This document shows, in pieces, positions 16,750 through 25,446 of a stretch of 42,539 nt of DNA. The translations under genes and the position numbers were made by a program. Location of the stretch: NCBI GenBank assembly GCA_903906315.1, contig CAIVJW010000057.1:1-42539 (forward strand). The letters run 5' to 3'. The number at the start of each line of letters is the position of its first letter. Position 1 is the stretch's first letter. A model generated the notes under the pieces. That model was not told the origin of the DNA. It made no database searches and saw nothing but the letters and a program-made list of their open reading frames with translations. The stretch is from an uncultured delta proteobacterium (GTDB lineage Bacteria > Myxococcota_A > Polyangia > Polyangiales > Polyangiaceae).

Positions 16750-18084
16750 TCAGGGGAAGCGGCCGCTCGCGGCCAGGAGATCCAGGCGCGCCTGACGCGC
16801 GGCGTCCTCGGCGACGACGGCGGCGGTCTCCGCGTCGCGCGAGCGTCGCTCGGCGTCGATGACCTCGAGGTTCGTCGTCGCGCCCGTCTTGTAGGCGAGG
16901 TCGGCGAGGTCGAACGCCTGACGCGCGAGCTCGGCCGCGCGCCGCGCCGCCGCGAGCGCGGCGTCGGCGTGCACGGCCACGTCGACCGCCGTGCGGACCT
17001 CCGCGCGCGCCTGGCGCAGCGCGCCCTCGAGCTGCGCGCGCGCCTGCTCGCGCCTCGCGGCGCGGTCCTCGGCGAGGCCGTAGCGGAGGCCGCCGTCGTA
17101 GAGCGGCAGCGTGAGGATGAGCTGCGCCTGCCAGCCCGTGAGCGGTTGCACGAGCCCCGGCGGGTTCTGGTAGAACGGCTGAAATACGCCCGTCAGCAGG
17201 GGCGCGTAGTCCGCCCAGTCGTCGCGCGTCACGTTCGTGGCCGCACGCAGGCGAGCCCGCTGCGCGCGCAGATCGCCCCGCTGCTCGACGCCCTCGAGCG
17301 CGTCCGGGAGCGGAGGCGGGGGCGGGAGGTCCGCGCCCTCGGATGCGTCGGCGGGCGCGTCGCTGCCGATGAGCACGCCGAGCGCTTCGCGCGCGCGCGT
17401 CAGCCCCGAGAGGGCGGTCTCGACCTGCGCCTCGGTCGTCGCGAGCTCCTGCGCCGCGCGCACGGAGTCGATCGCGTTGCCGAGGCCCGCGGCCTCGCGC
17501 TGCGACGAGAAGCCGAGGTGGGCGCGGGCCGTGTCGCGGGCGCGCTCGCCGATCTCGACGACGCGCCGCTGCGACACGATCGCGAGGTAGGCGCGCGCGG
17601 TGGAGACGGCGATCTGCCGCCGCACGTCGTCGGCGGCGGCGCGCACCGTCTCGACGTCGTCCTTCGCGTGCGACCACTGCGTCCAGGCCCGCGGAGCGAC
17701 CAGCGGCGCGCTCAGGGTCACGTTCGCGGAGAGCTGATCGCGAGCGGCCGCGACGCGATCGCCGAGCTTGCGCTCGTCGTCGAGGCGCGTGTACGTGCCG
17801 CCGGCCGAGAGCTGCGGCAGCGACGCGGCGCGCACCTCGCGCAGCACGCCCTCGATGCGGCGGAGGTCGTGCTGCGCGACCTGGACGGTGACGTTGCGCG
17901 CGAGCGCGCGCTGCACGGCGGCCTGCAGCGTCAGGCGCTCGAGGCCCGCGGTCGGCGCGCGCGCGGCCGTCGGAGCGACCGCGTCCGCCGGGGGCTTGGG
18001 GGCCTCGTCGCCGCGCGCGGCCGAGGCCATGGCCGCGAGCGCGACCGCGAGGCCGACCACCGACGCGAAGCACGCGCTACGCAT
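16750..18084 (-). CDS. TolC-family outer-membrane efflux channel
   Basis: 444 residues, the outer-membrane exit duct of the efflux pump encoded just upstream. A signal peptide (MRSACFASVVGLAVALAAMASA) is followed by two outer-membrane factor repeats. The first begins LTLQAAVQRALARNVTVQVA with LPQLSAGGTYTR. The second has LPLYDGGLRYGLAEDRAAR and long Ala/Arg helices, ending in AYKTGATTNLEVIDAERR, the usual family finish. The Pro run PPPPPL marks the inter-repeat linker. Its ATG overlaps the pump's stop region by 8 nt, so it is translated from the same message. Confidence 0.93.
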   Translation of the reverse strand: MRSACFASVVGLAVALAAMASAARGDEAPKPPADAVAPTAARAPTAGLERLTLQAAVQRALARNVTVQVAQHDLRRIEGVLREVRAASLPQLSAGGTYTRLDDERKLGDRVAAARDQLSANVTLSAPLVAPRAWTQWSHAKDDVETVRAAADDVRRQIAVSTARAYLAIVSQRRVVEIGERARDTARAHLGFSSQREAAGLGNAIDSVRAAQELATTEAQVETALSGLTRAREALGVLIGSDAPADASEGADLPPPPPLPDALEGVEQRGDLRAQRARLRAATNVTRDDWADYAPLLTGVFQPFYQNPPGLVQPLTGWQAQLILTLPLYDGGLRYGLAEDRAARREQARAQLEGALRQARAEVRTAVDVAVHADAALAAARRAAELARQAFDLADLAYKTGATTNLEVIDAERRSRDAETAAVVAEDAARQARLDLLAASGRFP

Positions 18085-21000
18085 GGGCCACCGGCCCCGC
18101 GGCGGCGGGCGCCCCGTCGTCGTCTCCGTCGTCTCCGTCGTCGCCGGGAGCCTGCGGCTTGCGCCTCGAGAAGCGCTCGAGGCCCGAGTACAGCGCAGGC
18201 ACGAGGAACAGGGTGAAGAAGGTCGAGACCGTGAGGCCGCCGATGACCGCGCGCGCGAGCGGCAGGTTCGTCTCGCTGCCCTCGCCGATGCCGAGCGCCA
18301 TGGGGAGCAGGCCCACGACGGTCGCGATCGTCGTCATCAGGATGGGCCGGAGGCGCGTGCGCCCCGCCTCGATCGTCGCCTCCATCAGCGGCTTGCCGCG
18401 CGCGCGCAGCACGTTGGCGAAGTCGACGAGCAGGACGCCGTTCGACACGACGATGCCGACCATCATGATGATCCCCATGAAGCTGTTGACCGAGAGCGTC
18501 GTCTTCGTGAGGTAGAGCGCGACGAACACGCCCGAGACGCCGAGCGGCACGCTGAACATGATCACGAGCGGATCGATCAGCGACTTGAACTGCGACGCGA
18601 GCACCATGTAGACGAGCGCGAGCGCCATCAGCGCGGCCATGCCGAGGCCGGCGAACGCCTTCTTCTGCTCCTCGGTCTGACCGCCGAGCCGCGCGCTGAA
18701 GCCCTCCGGCGGCCGCAGCTCGTCGAGCGCCGTCTGCGTGGCCCGGCTCGCCGCGCCGAGGTCCTTGCCCGCGGCGACGTTGGCCGTGACGTCGATGATC
18801 CGCTGCAGGTACTTGCGCGTGATGAGCACCGGCCCGCTCGCGCGGTCGACGCGGGCGACGTTCTGGAGCGGCACCATGGCCCCCGCGGGCGATCGCAGGA
18901 AGAGGTTGTCGAGGTCGGCGACGTGCGACCGGAAGGGGTCGTCCATGCGCACGTTGATGAAGTACTCGTTGCCGGTGCGCGCGTCCGTGAAGAGGACGGG
19001 TGAAAACTGGCTGTTGCCGACCAGGCTCGTGAGGACGTTCTGCGCGATCTGCTGCTCGGAGAGCCCGAGCGTGCCGGCCTTCTCGCGGTCGACCACGACG
19101 TGCAGCTCCGGGTAGTTCTCCTCGCGGGAGATCTGCACGTCCGAGAGGACCGGCTTGCCGTCGGTGTCGACCACGCCGCGGAGCGTGGCCGCGACCTTGC
19201 GCGCGAACTCGGCGCCGTCCTTGATGTCGTAGCCGAGGATCTCGACGTCGATGGGGGCCTGCGACCCGAAGTTCAGGATGCGCTTCACGATGCCGCCCGT
19301 GAAGAAGTAGACCTGCGTCCCCGGCACGGCGTCGCGGAGCGCGGCGCGGATCTTCTCGGTCGCCTGCACGTCGCTGAAGTCGCGCTCCATGCGCGGCACC
19401 AGGTTCAGCTGCAGGTTGCCCGCGTGCGGGCCGGTGTTGGTCGTGAAGAGCGCGGTGCGGCCGCCGGGCAGCCCGCTGTCGGCGATCATCGTGGTGTAGA
19501 GCGGCCGGTCGACGCCGTCGGCGCCCTTCGAGGCCGGCAGCGTCCGCGCGACGACGCCCTCGATCGTGGTCGCGACGTCCTCCGTGCGCTCGACGCGCGT
19601 GCCGATCGGCGTCTTGTAGATGACGCTGAGCTGCGACTCGTCCGAGTCGGGGAAGAACTCGGTCCCGATCTTCTTCAGGAGGCCGAGCGAGGCGACGAAG
19701 AGGCCGAGGATGACGGTGACCGTCACGACGCGGTGCCGGAGCACCCAGCCGAGCGCGCTCGCGTAGCCGTCGTCGAGCCGGTCGAGGAGCTTGCGGATGG
19801 CCCCGGGCAGGCCGCGGTGCTCGGCCGCGACGTCGACGCTCATCACGCGCAGGCAGAGCAGCGGCGTCACCGTGCGCGACACGAAGAAGCTCATGATCAG
19901 CGCGAAGGCGATCGTGAGGGCGAGGGGGACGAAGAGGTTGCGCGCGACGCCGGTGAGGAACAAGACGGGGAAGAAGACGACGATGGTCGTGATCGTCGAC
20001 ACGAGGATGGGCATGGCCACCTCCTGCGCGGCGGCGAGCACGGCCTGGCGCCGGTTCTGCCCCATCGCGAGGTGGCGGTGGATGTTCTCGAGCTCGACGA
20101 TCGAGTCGTCGACGAGGCGCCCGACGCCGAGCGCGAGCCCGCCGAGCGTGAAGACGTTGAGCGTTTGCCCCGCGAAATAGAGCAGGACGAACGTCGCGAC
20201 GATCGACATCGGGATCGCGAGCGCGACGATCGCGGTCGCGCGCAGGCTGAGCAGGAAGAAGAGGATGACCACGATCGCGAGCACGCCGCCCTGCACGGCC
20301 TCGTGCTCGAGCGCGCCGACGGCGGCGCGGATGTACGACGACTGGTCGAAGGCGATCGCGAGCTTCGCGGCCGGCGGCACGCCGCGGAACATCGGCAGCG
20401 CCTTGCGGACGGCGTCGACGACGGAGATGGTGTTCGCCCCCGGCTGCTTGAGGACGCGCAGGTACACGCCGCGCTGCCCGTTGATGCGCACGATGTCGCT
20501 CTGATCGGCGGCGCCGTCGACCACGTCGGCGACGTCCGAGAGCCGCACGGCCGAGCCCCCCTGCGTGCCCGGCGCGGCCGTCGCGGCCTTGACGACGACG
20601 TCGCGGAGCGGGCGCGCCTCGGCGACCTGCGTGTTCGAGAAGACGTTGTAGTCGCGGTCGCCCGCGCGCAGATCGCCGCTCGGCAGGAGCAGGTTCGACG
20701 CCTTCACGGCGCCGACGACGTCGAGGATGTCGAGCCCGCGGGCGCGGAGCGCGTCGCGCTGCACCTTGACGCTGATCTCGCGGATCTTGCCCCCGCCGAC
20801 GGTCGCGCTCGCGACGCCGGGGATGCGCTCGAGCTGCGGCTCCACGGTGTTGTACGCGAGGTCGTAGAGCTGGCGCTCGTCGAGCTCGTCGCTCGACACG
20901 GCGACCTGGACGACGGGGATGTTCGTGACGTCGAACTTGATGATGAACGGCTGCTGGATGCCCGGCGGCAGCGTGTTGAGGATCTGCGCGACGCGCTGGG

Positions 21001-21325
21001 AGACCTCGAACTGGGCGTTGTCGAGGTTGGTCCCGTAGGAGAACCACGCGCTCACGATCGACACGCCCTGCTTCGAGGTGCTCTCGACGCGGTCGACGCC
21101 GGGCGCGGCGCTCACCGCGCGCTCGATGGGCTGCGTGATGGTCTTCTCGACGTCGGCGGGGCCGGCGCCCGCGTAGAACGTCGCGACCCGAATGACGGGG
21201 ATGGTGATGTCGGGGAAGAGATCCACGCTGAGGCGGTCGAGGGCCATGGCGCCGAGCACCATGACCATCAACGACATCATGAGGATCAGGATCGGGTTCC
21301 TGAGCGCGAGGCGGGTGAGCCACAT
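18077..21325 (-). CDS. RND efflux pump, inner-membrane subunit (HAE1/AcrB-like)
   Basis: 1082 residues, full length for an RND transporter. It starts MWLTRLALRNPILILMM (TM1), with the two porter domains and twelve membrane helices expected. The proton-relay Asp pair of TM4 is present (Asp406-Asp407 in GRLVDDSIV). The TM10 position held by Lys940 in AcrB is Ser961 in GIVVSNGVLLVDF; Asn is common there in related non-AcrB RND pumps. The Arg of RLRPILMTT is kept. The protein ends in an acidic GDDGDDGDDDG tail encoded by a trinucleotide-like repeat. GAGG lies upstream of ATG 21325, 18 nt after the adaptor stop. Substrates are probably hydrophobic compounds, but cannot be predicted. Confidence 0.95.
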   Translation of the reverse strand: MWLTRLALRNPILILMMSLMVMVLGAMALDRLSVDLFPDITIPVIRVATFYAGAGPADVEKTITQPIERAVSAAPGVDRVESTSKQGVSIVSAWFSYGTNLDNAQFEVSQRVAQILNTLPPGIQQPFIIKFDVTNIPVVQVAVSSDELDERQLYDLAYNTVEPQLERIPGVASATVGGGKIREISVKVQRDALRARGLDILDVVGAVKASNLLLPSGDLRAGDRDYNVFSNTQVAEARPLRDVVVKAATAAPGTQGGSAVRLSDVADVVDGAADQSDIVRINGQRGVYLRVLKQPGANTISVVDAVRKALPMFRGVPPAAKLAIAFDQSSYIRAAVGALEHEAVQGGVLAIVVILFFLLSLRATAIVALAIPMSIVATFVLLYFAGQTLNVFTLGGLALGVGRLVDDSIVELENIHRHLAMGQNRRQAVLAAAQEVAMPILVSTITTIVVFFPVLFLTGVARNLFVPLALTIAFALIMSFFVSRTVTPLLCLRVMSVDVAAEHRGLPGAIRKLLDRLDDGYASALGWVLRHRVVTVTVILGLFVASLGLLKKIGTEFFPDSDESQLSVIYKTPIGTRVERTEDVATTIEGVVARTLPASKGADGVDRPLYTTMIADSGLPGGRTALFTTNTGPHAGNLQLNLVPRMERDFSDVQATEKIRAALRDAVPGTQVYFFTGGIVKRILNFGSQAPIDVEILGYDIKDGAEFARKVAATLRGVVDTDGKPVLSDVQISREENYPELHVVVDREKAGTLGLSEQQIAQNVLTSLVGNSQFSPVLFTDARTGNEYFINVRMDDPFRSHVADLDNLFLRSPAGAMVPLQNVARVDRASGPVLITRKYLQRIIDVTANVAAGKDLGAASRATQTALDELRPPEGFSARLGGQTEEQKKAFAGLGMAALMALALVYMVLASQFKSLIDPLVIMFSVPLGVSGVFVALYLTKTTLSVNSFMGIIMMVGIVVSNGVLLVDFANVLRARGKPLMEATIEAGRTRLRPILMTTIATVVGLLPMALGIGEGSETNLPLARAVIGGLTVSTFFTLFLVPALYSGLERFSRRKPQAPGDDGDDGDDDGAPAAAGPVAHA

Positions 21326-21343
21326 GGTGTTTGCCTCGGCCTC

Positions 21344-22582
21344 TCAGCGCGGAGGTGCGGCGCTCGCCGGTGGGGCGGCGCTGGCCTTCGGTCCCGAGGC
21401 GTCGCCAGCCGTGCGGACTGCGACGCCGTCGGAGAGCGCGTCGGCGCCCGCGATGACGACGCTCTCGCCGGGGGCGAGGCCCGAGGTCACCTCGAGCCAG
21501 TCGCCGCCGTCGACGCCCGTCTCGATCGCCTTGCGGACGGCCTTCTGGCCCTCGACCACGAAGACGTAGCGCTTGCTCTCGCTGATCTGTATGGCCCCCG
21601 CGGGCACGACCGGCATCTTGGGGTGCAGGCCGAGCTGGATGGCGCCCCGGCCGTACATGCCCGGCCGCAGCTCGCCGCCGCGGTTGTCGAGCTGGACCTC
21701 GGCGTCGAGGGTGCGCGTCGTCGCGTCGAAGCCCGGCGCGATGCGCACGACCTTCCCCGCGAAGCGCTTGCCGGGCAGGGCGTCGACCTCGACGGTCGCG
21801 TCCTGGCCGAGCGCCACGCCGCTCGCGGCGCGCTCGTTGACCGTGACGAAGCAGCGAAGGATGTCCGTCCGCGCGACGGTGACGATCGCCCCGCCGCCCG
21901 GCGGCCCGACGAGCGCGCCCGGGTCGAGGCGGCGCGTGAGCACGACCCCCGTGAGCGGCGACTCGATGCGCGTCTCGCCGAGCCGGACGGCGAGCGCGGC
22001 CAGCTGCGCCTTCGCGGCGGACTCGGCCGCCTGCGTCGACGAGAGCGCGGCGGCCGAGGTGTCGAGCTCGATCTGCGAGACGACGCCGCTCGGCCGGAGC
22101 TTCTGGGCGCGATCGGCGTTCGCTCGCGCGAGGGCGACCGAGGCCTGCGTCTGCGCGAGGGCGCCCCGCGCGGCCATGAGCTGATCGGGGAGATCGCTCG
22201 GGCGGACGAGCGCGAGCGGCTGGCCGCGCTTGACCTTGTCGCCGCGGTCGACGAGCACGGCGTCGATGTAGCCGAGGATCTTCGACCCGACGTCGGCCTG
22301 CTCGATGGGCCGGAGGTCCACCGGCGCGTCGATCTCGACCGGGACGTCGCGCGCCTCGACCTTGGCGACGACCACGAGCGGCGGTGGGCGCGTCTTGGCG
22401 CCGGCCGCCGGATCGCCCTTGCCACAGCCTCCGATCGCGGAGCTGAAGAGGAGCGCGAAGGCGACGAGGCCCCGCGCGCCGTCGCGCCGTTTGCCCGGAG
22501 CCGTCGCCCGCGCGGGCCCCGGCGGGGCCTCGTCGCTAGGGTGGACGCGCCCGGCCGCCGTCGTGTCCGCGGATCGAGACAT
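21344..22582 (-). CDS. RND efflux periplasmic adaptor (membrane fusion protein)
   Basis: 412 residues. It joins the RND pump to the TolC-like channel and is the first gene of the operon. A long N-terminal extension precedes FALLFSSAIGGC, a lipobox with Cys about 53, so it is probably a lipoprotein. Next are the barrel-sandwich half (VGSKILGYIDAVLVDRGDKV), an Ala-rich coiled-coil hairpin (ALAQTQASVALARANADRAQ), the second half (RIESPLTGVVLTRRLDPG) and beta-barrel segments to VVPAGAIQISESKRYVF. It ends in an Ala/Pro tail. ATG 22582 has no ribosome site but lies 7 nt after a -10-like TACAAG in the shared control region. Confidence 0.93.
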   Translation of the reverse strand: MSRSADTTAAGRVHPSDEAPPGPARATAPGKRRDGARGLVAFALLFSSAIGGCGKGDPAAGAKTRPPPLVVVAKVEARDVPVEIDAPVDLRPIEQADVGSKILGYIDAVLVDRGDKVKRGQPLALVRPSDLPDQLMAARGALAQTQASVALARANADRAQKLRPSGVVSQIELDTSAAALSSTQAAESAAKAQLAALAVRLGETRIESPLTGVVLTRRLDPGALVGPPGGGAIVTVARTDILRCFVTVNERAASGVALGQDATVEVDALPGKRFAGKVVRIAPGFDATTRTLDAEVQLDNRGGELRPGMYGRGAIQLGLHPKMPVVPAGAIQISESKRYVFVVEGQKAVRKAIETGVDGGDWLEVTSGLAPGESVVIAGADALSDGVAVRTAGDASGPKASAAPPASAAPPR

Positions 22583-22590
22583 TGCCGGTC

Positions 22591-22619
22591 TTGTAGCAAC
22601 GAATCGTTGCTTCTACAAT
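22591..22619. promoter_or_regulatory. Overlapping divergent promoters with a central palindrome (MarR operator)
   Basis: Plus strand: TTGTAG (22591-22596), 17 bp, TACAAT (22614-22619), directed at the marR-type gene. Minus strand: TTGTAG (22618-22613), 17 bp, TACAAG (22595-22590), directed at the adaptor gene. Between them is the palindrome agcaacgaatcgttgct (22595-22611, 8-bp arms, 1-bp centre). A half-site copy, aatcgttgc, repeats at 22617-22625. The region is strikingly AT-rich for this DNA. A dimer bound here would block both promoters at once. Binding is inferred from position and symmetry. Confidence 0.7.
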
Positions 22620-22632
22620 CGTTGCCAAAGCA

Positions 22633-23211
22633 ATGAATCGCCCCGCCGCGCCCGTCCGACCCGTGGCTGCCTCGCGACCGAGGCGCGCCGGCGCGCGGCC
22701 TGCCGCGGTCGCCTCGGCCCCGCCGCGCGTCGTCGGGGCGGCCGTCGAGGAGGCGATCGCCAACCTCTTCGCCCGATCGCGGAGGCTGTTCTGGGCCGAG
22801 GCGCAGCGGCGGCTCGAGGAGGGCGGCGAGTCGCCGCACGCCTTCCGCGTGCTCGAGCACCTCACGCGAGCGGGGCCGGCTGCGCAGTGCGACGTCGCGG
22901 TCGCGCTCGGTCAGCACCCCGCGTACGTCTCGCGCGTGATCGACGAGCTCGAGGGCGACGGCGTGGTGCGGAGGCGCCGCGACGCCGCGGACCGGCGCAA
23001 GGTCGTGGTGGAGGCGACGGCGCGCGGCCGCGCCCGCTGGGAGAGCTCGGCCTCGCTGATGGCCGCCGCGCGAGAGACGTTCCTCGCGCCGCTCACGGGC
23101 CACGAGCGGCGGACGCTGTGCAGGCTGCTCGACAAGCTCGTCGTCGGCGCGGAGACCGAGCCGCGGGAGGTCGTCGACGACCGTCGGGTGGCGCGCAAGC
23201 GCGCGCGATAG
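22633..23211 (+). CDS. MarR-family transcriptional regulator
   Basis: 192 residues. After a basic/Ala-rich N-terminus the winged-helix domain runs from about residue 35 to 160. It has FRVLEHLTRAGPAAQCDVAV, the recognition helix region HPAYVSRVIDELEGDGVVRR, and wing RRRDAADRRKVVVEATARG, matching MarR's conserved D-x-R-D/R wing. It is divergent from the adaptor-pump-channel operon and separated by only 50 nt holding a palindrome, so it most likely represses the operon and itself, with a pump substrate as inducer. ATG 22633 has no ribosome site. It converges on the kinase gene with a single base between stops. Confidence 0.9.
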   Translation: MNRPAAPVRPVAASRPRRAGARPAAVASAPPRVVGAAVEEAIANLFARSRRLFWAEAQRRLEEGGESPHAFRVLEHLTRAGPAAQCDVAVALGQHPAYVSRVIDELEGDGVVRRRRDAADRRKVVVEATARGRARWESSASLMAAARETFLAPLTGHERRTLCRLLDKLVVGAETEPREVVDDRRVARKRAR

Positions 23212-23212
23212 C

Positions 23213-24856
23213 CTAGCGCCCGGGCGGCGGTGCGAGGTCGAGCTTCGACGGGACGGCGCCGGCTTCCGAGATCACGACGTCGATCACGCGGCTCGTCGCG
23301 CCCGAGGTGAGGCGCACCTTGTGGACGCTGCCCAGGCTGCCGGAGATCTCGACGAGGCCGGCGCGGGTCGTCGCGCGGGCGCCGTCGATCTCGACCGACG
23401 CCTCCGCGGGCGTGACGGCGAGCCGAACGGTGCGCCCCGCCGTCGTCGTGAGCGCCGGCGCGGGGTCGGGCGCGCGCGCCGGGGCGCCGCCGAGGAGCTT
23501 GAGCGCGCCGCCGATGGCGACCCCCGCGAGCGCGGCGCCGACGACCACCCACGTCGCCCCCGGGCGCCGCGCCTGCGGTGCCGTGGACCGCGCCGCGCCG
23601 GCGTCGGTGTCGGCCGGGGCGGGCGCGCGGACCGAGGCGACCGCGGCGGACGCCGGCGTCGAGGCCGCAGGGGCGATCGGTGTCACCGACGCGCGCGCGG
23701 GCGGCGGGGCGGGCTCGGAGGGAGCGGTCGGCGGCACCGATTGCGACGCGCTCGGCGGCGTGCTCGGCGGGCCGAGATCGGCCACCACGGCGGTGGCCGC
23801 GAGGGCGTCGGTGGACTCGAGGGGCCCGCTGGGTCGGACCGTGATCGGCGTGGCGATCGGCGGCACGCTCGCGCGGGCGATCGGCGAGGGCGCTGCGGGT
23901 GAGACTTCCAGGCGCGGCGCGACGACGGCGCGATCCGCCGCGGCCATCGCGACGAGCTGTCCGTCCTCGATGGCCCAGCCGTCCGGCAGGAGCTTCGTGA
24001 TCGCGTCGAGCATCGCCTGCGCCGTCGGGTAGCGATCCGACGGGTCGATGCGCAGCGCGTCCCGCGTGATCGCCGCGACCTCGGGCGGCACCCAGGGCGC
24101 GAAGTGCTGCACGGGGGCCGCCGGGTCGGTGCAGATCGCGAGGATGAGCTCGCCCAGCGCCTGGAGGTCCTGGTGGGGCGTGCGCCCGCTGAGCAGCTGG
24201 TAGAGCACGACGCCGAGCGACCAGAGGTCCGCGCGGTGATCGATGCTGCGAAGCCCGCGCGCCTGCTCTGGCGCCATGAAGAGCGGCGAGCCGATCATGC
24301 TGCCCGTGCGGGTCAGGCCCTCCCCCCACTGCCCGGCGCTCTGCTCCTCGCGGATCTTCGCGACGCCGAAGTCGAGCAGCTTGACGACGAGGTCGTCGTC
24401 GCGCCGCGCGAGAAACAGGTTGGCCGGCTTGATGTCGCGGTGCAGGACGCCGGCCTCGTGGGCCTTCGTGAGCCCGAGGCACGCTTGCGCGACGATGCGC
24501 AGCGCGAGCTCGGGAGCGACGGGCCCCACGCGCCGCAGCAGCTGCGAGCAGTCCTCGCCGTCGAGCAGCTCCATCACCAGGAACGGGAAGCCGCTCTTCG
24601 GGTCGGCGCCGATGTCGAGCACCTGCGCGATGTGCTTGCTCTCGATGCCGCCGGCGGCGCGCGCCTCGCGCTCGAAGCGGGCGAGGAGCTGCGGGTTCTT
24701 GGCGAGGTCCAGGCTCTGGATCACCTTCACCGCGACGCGCCGACCGGTCGTCGTCTGGCGCGCCTCGAACACGGAGCCCATGCCGCCCTCGCCGAGCAAC
24801 CGGACGACCTCGTACCTGTCGTCGAGGGTTGCACCAACGAGTTCCGCGACGTTCAC
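23213..24856 (-). CDS. Transmembrane Ser/Thr protein kinase
   Basis: 547 residues from GTG 24856. The kinase domain fills residues ~15-290 and has all key residues: GEGGMG (22-27), Lys44, HRDIKPAN (139-146), DFG (162-164) and SPLFMAPEQ, so it should be active. A ~150-residue Ala/Pro/Ser-rich linker follows. Then comes one membrane helix (TWVVVGAALAGVAIGGALKL) and a ~75-residue outer domain. That domain has VRLAVTPAEASVEIDGARA, like a PEGA surface domain. This is a standard myxobacterial receptor-kinase plan: cytoplasmic kinase, envelope sensor. Its signal is unknown. It is divergent from the Nudix gene across 89 bp. Confidence 0.93.
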   Translation of the reverse strand: MNVAELVGATLDDRYEVVRLLGEGGMGSVFEARQTTTGRRVAVKVIQSLDLAKNPQLLARFEREARAAGGIESKHIAQVLDIGADPKSGFPFLVMELLDGEDCSQLLRRVGPVAPELALRIVAQACLGLTKAHEAGVLHRDIKPANLFLARRDDDLVVKLLDFGVAKIREEQSAGQWGEGLTRTGSMIGSPLFMAPEQARGLRSIDHRADLWSLGVVLYQLLSGRTPHQDLQALGELILAICTDPAAPVQHFAPWVPPEVAAITRDALRIDPSDRYPTAQAMLDAITKLLPDGWAIEDGQLVAMAAADRAVVAPRLEVSPAAPSPIARASVPPIATPITVRPSGPLESTDALAATAVVADLGPPSTPPSASQSVPPTAPSEPAPPPARASVTPIAPAASTPASAAVASVRAPAPADTDAGAARSTAPQARRPGATWVVVGAALAGVAIGGALKLLGGAPARAPDPAPALTTTAGRTVRLAVTPAEASVEIDGARATTRAGLVEISGSLGSVHKVRLTSGATSRVIDVVISEAGAVPSKLDLAPPPGR

Positions 24857-24932
24857 GGGTCGTCCGACACTACACGAGCCAAGGCCGCCTCGGCAACGCC
24901 GGCGTCCGCCGTGCGCCCGCGGCGAGCCCGAC

Positions 24933-24938
24933 TATCAT
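24933..24938 (+). promoter_or_regulatory. -10 box of the Nudix gene, leaderless start predicted
   Basis: TATCAT ends 7 nt before ATG 24946; no ribosome site lies between. Confidence 0.4.
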
Positions 24939-24945
24939 CCGCGCG

Positions 24946-25431
24946 ATGGCGACCACCGTGCGGGACATCGACTGGGCCTCGTGGGCGCCGAAGGACGTGG
25001 CGACGCTGCTGTTCGTCGTGCACGAGGGGCGCGTGCTCCTGATCCGCAAGAAGCGCGGCCTCGGCGCGGGCAAGATCAACGGCCCCGGCGGGCGGCTCGA
25101 GCCCGGCGAGACGCCGCTCGAGGCCGCGATCCGCGAGGTCGAGGAGGAGGTCTGCGTGACGCCTCGCCTCGTCGAGCACCTCGGCGAGCTGCGCTTCCAG
25201 TTCGTCGACGGCTACGGGCTGCACGCGCACCTGTTCCGCGCGAGCGCGTTCGACGGCGACCCGCGCGAGACCGACGAGGCCGTGCCGCACTGGTTCGCGA
25301 TCGACGCGCTCCCGTTCGACGAGATGTGGGCCGACGATCGCCTGTGGCTGCCGCGCGTGCTCGCGGGCGAGCGCGTGGTCGGCCGCTTCGTGTTCGACGG
25401 CGACGCGATGCTCGACCACGAGCTGAGCTGA
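24946..25431 (+). CDS. Nudix hydrolase, MTH1/8-oxo-dGTPase-like
   Basis: 161 residues. The segment RKKRGLGAGKINGPGG closely follows the human MTH1 pattern (KKRGFGAGRWNGFGG), which suggests hydrolysis of oxidised purine nucleotides. The Nudix box runs from Gly49 to Val71: G49-x5-E55-x7-R63-E64-V-x-E67-E68-x-C70-V71. The usual Gly near the end is Cys70; the metal-binding Glu residues and Arg are kept. The rest has LRFQFVDGYGLHAHLF and a Trp-rich finish (EMWADDRLWLPRVL), as in MTH1. It is probably cytoplasmic and monomeric. Start ATG 24946 is supported by the -10 box. Its stop lies 15 nt from that of the convergent CRTAC1-type gene. Confidence 0.92.
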   Translation: MATTVRDIDWASWAPKDVATLLFVVHEGRVLLIRKKRGLGAGKINGPGGRLEPGETPLEAAIREVEEEVCVTPRLVEHLGELRFQFVDGYGLHAHLFRASAFDGDPRETDEAVPHWFAIDALPFDEMWADDRLWLPRVLAGERVVGRFVFDGDAMLDHELS

Positions 25432-25446
25432 CCCGCGCCGCGCGGC

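Noticed and set aside
19100-22636. Very long plus-strand open frame (about 1178 codons) antisense to the pump and adaptor genes
   Set aside because: It is the mirror of strongly GC3-biased genes; its composition (Arg/Asp/Glu/His/Val-rich, no domains) is that of a shadow frame, while the opposite strand encodes complete RND and adaptor proteins.
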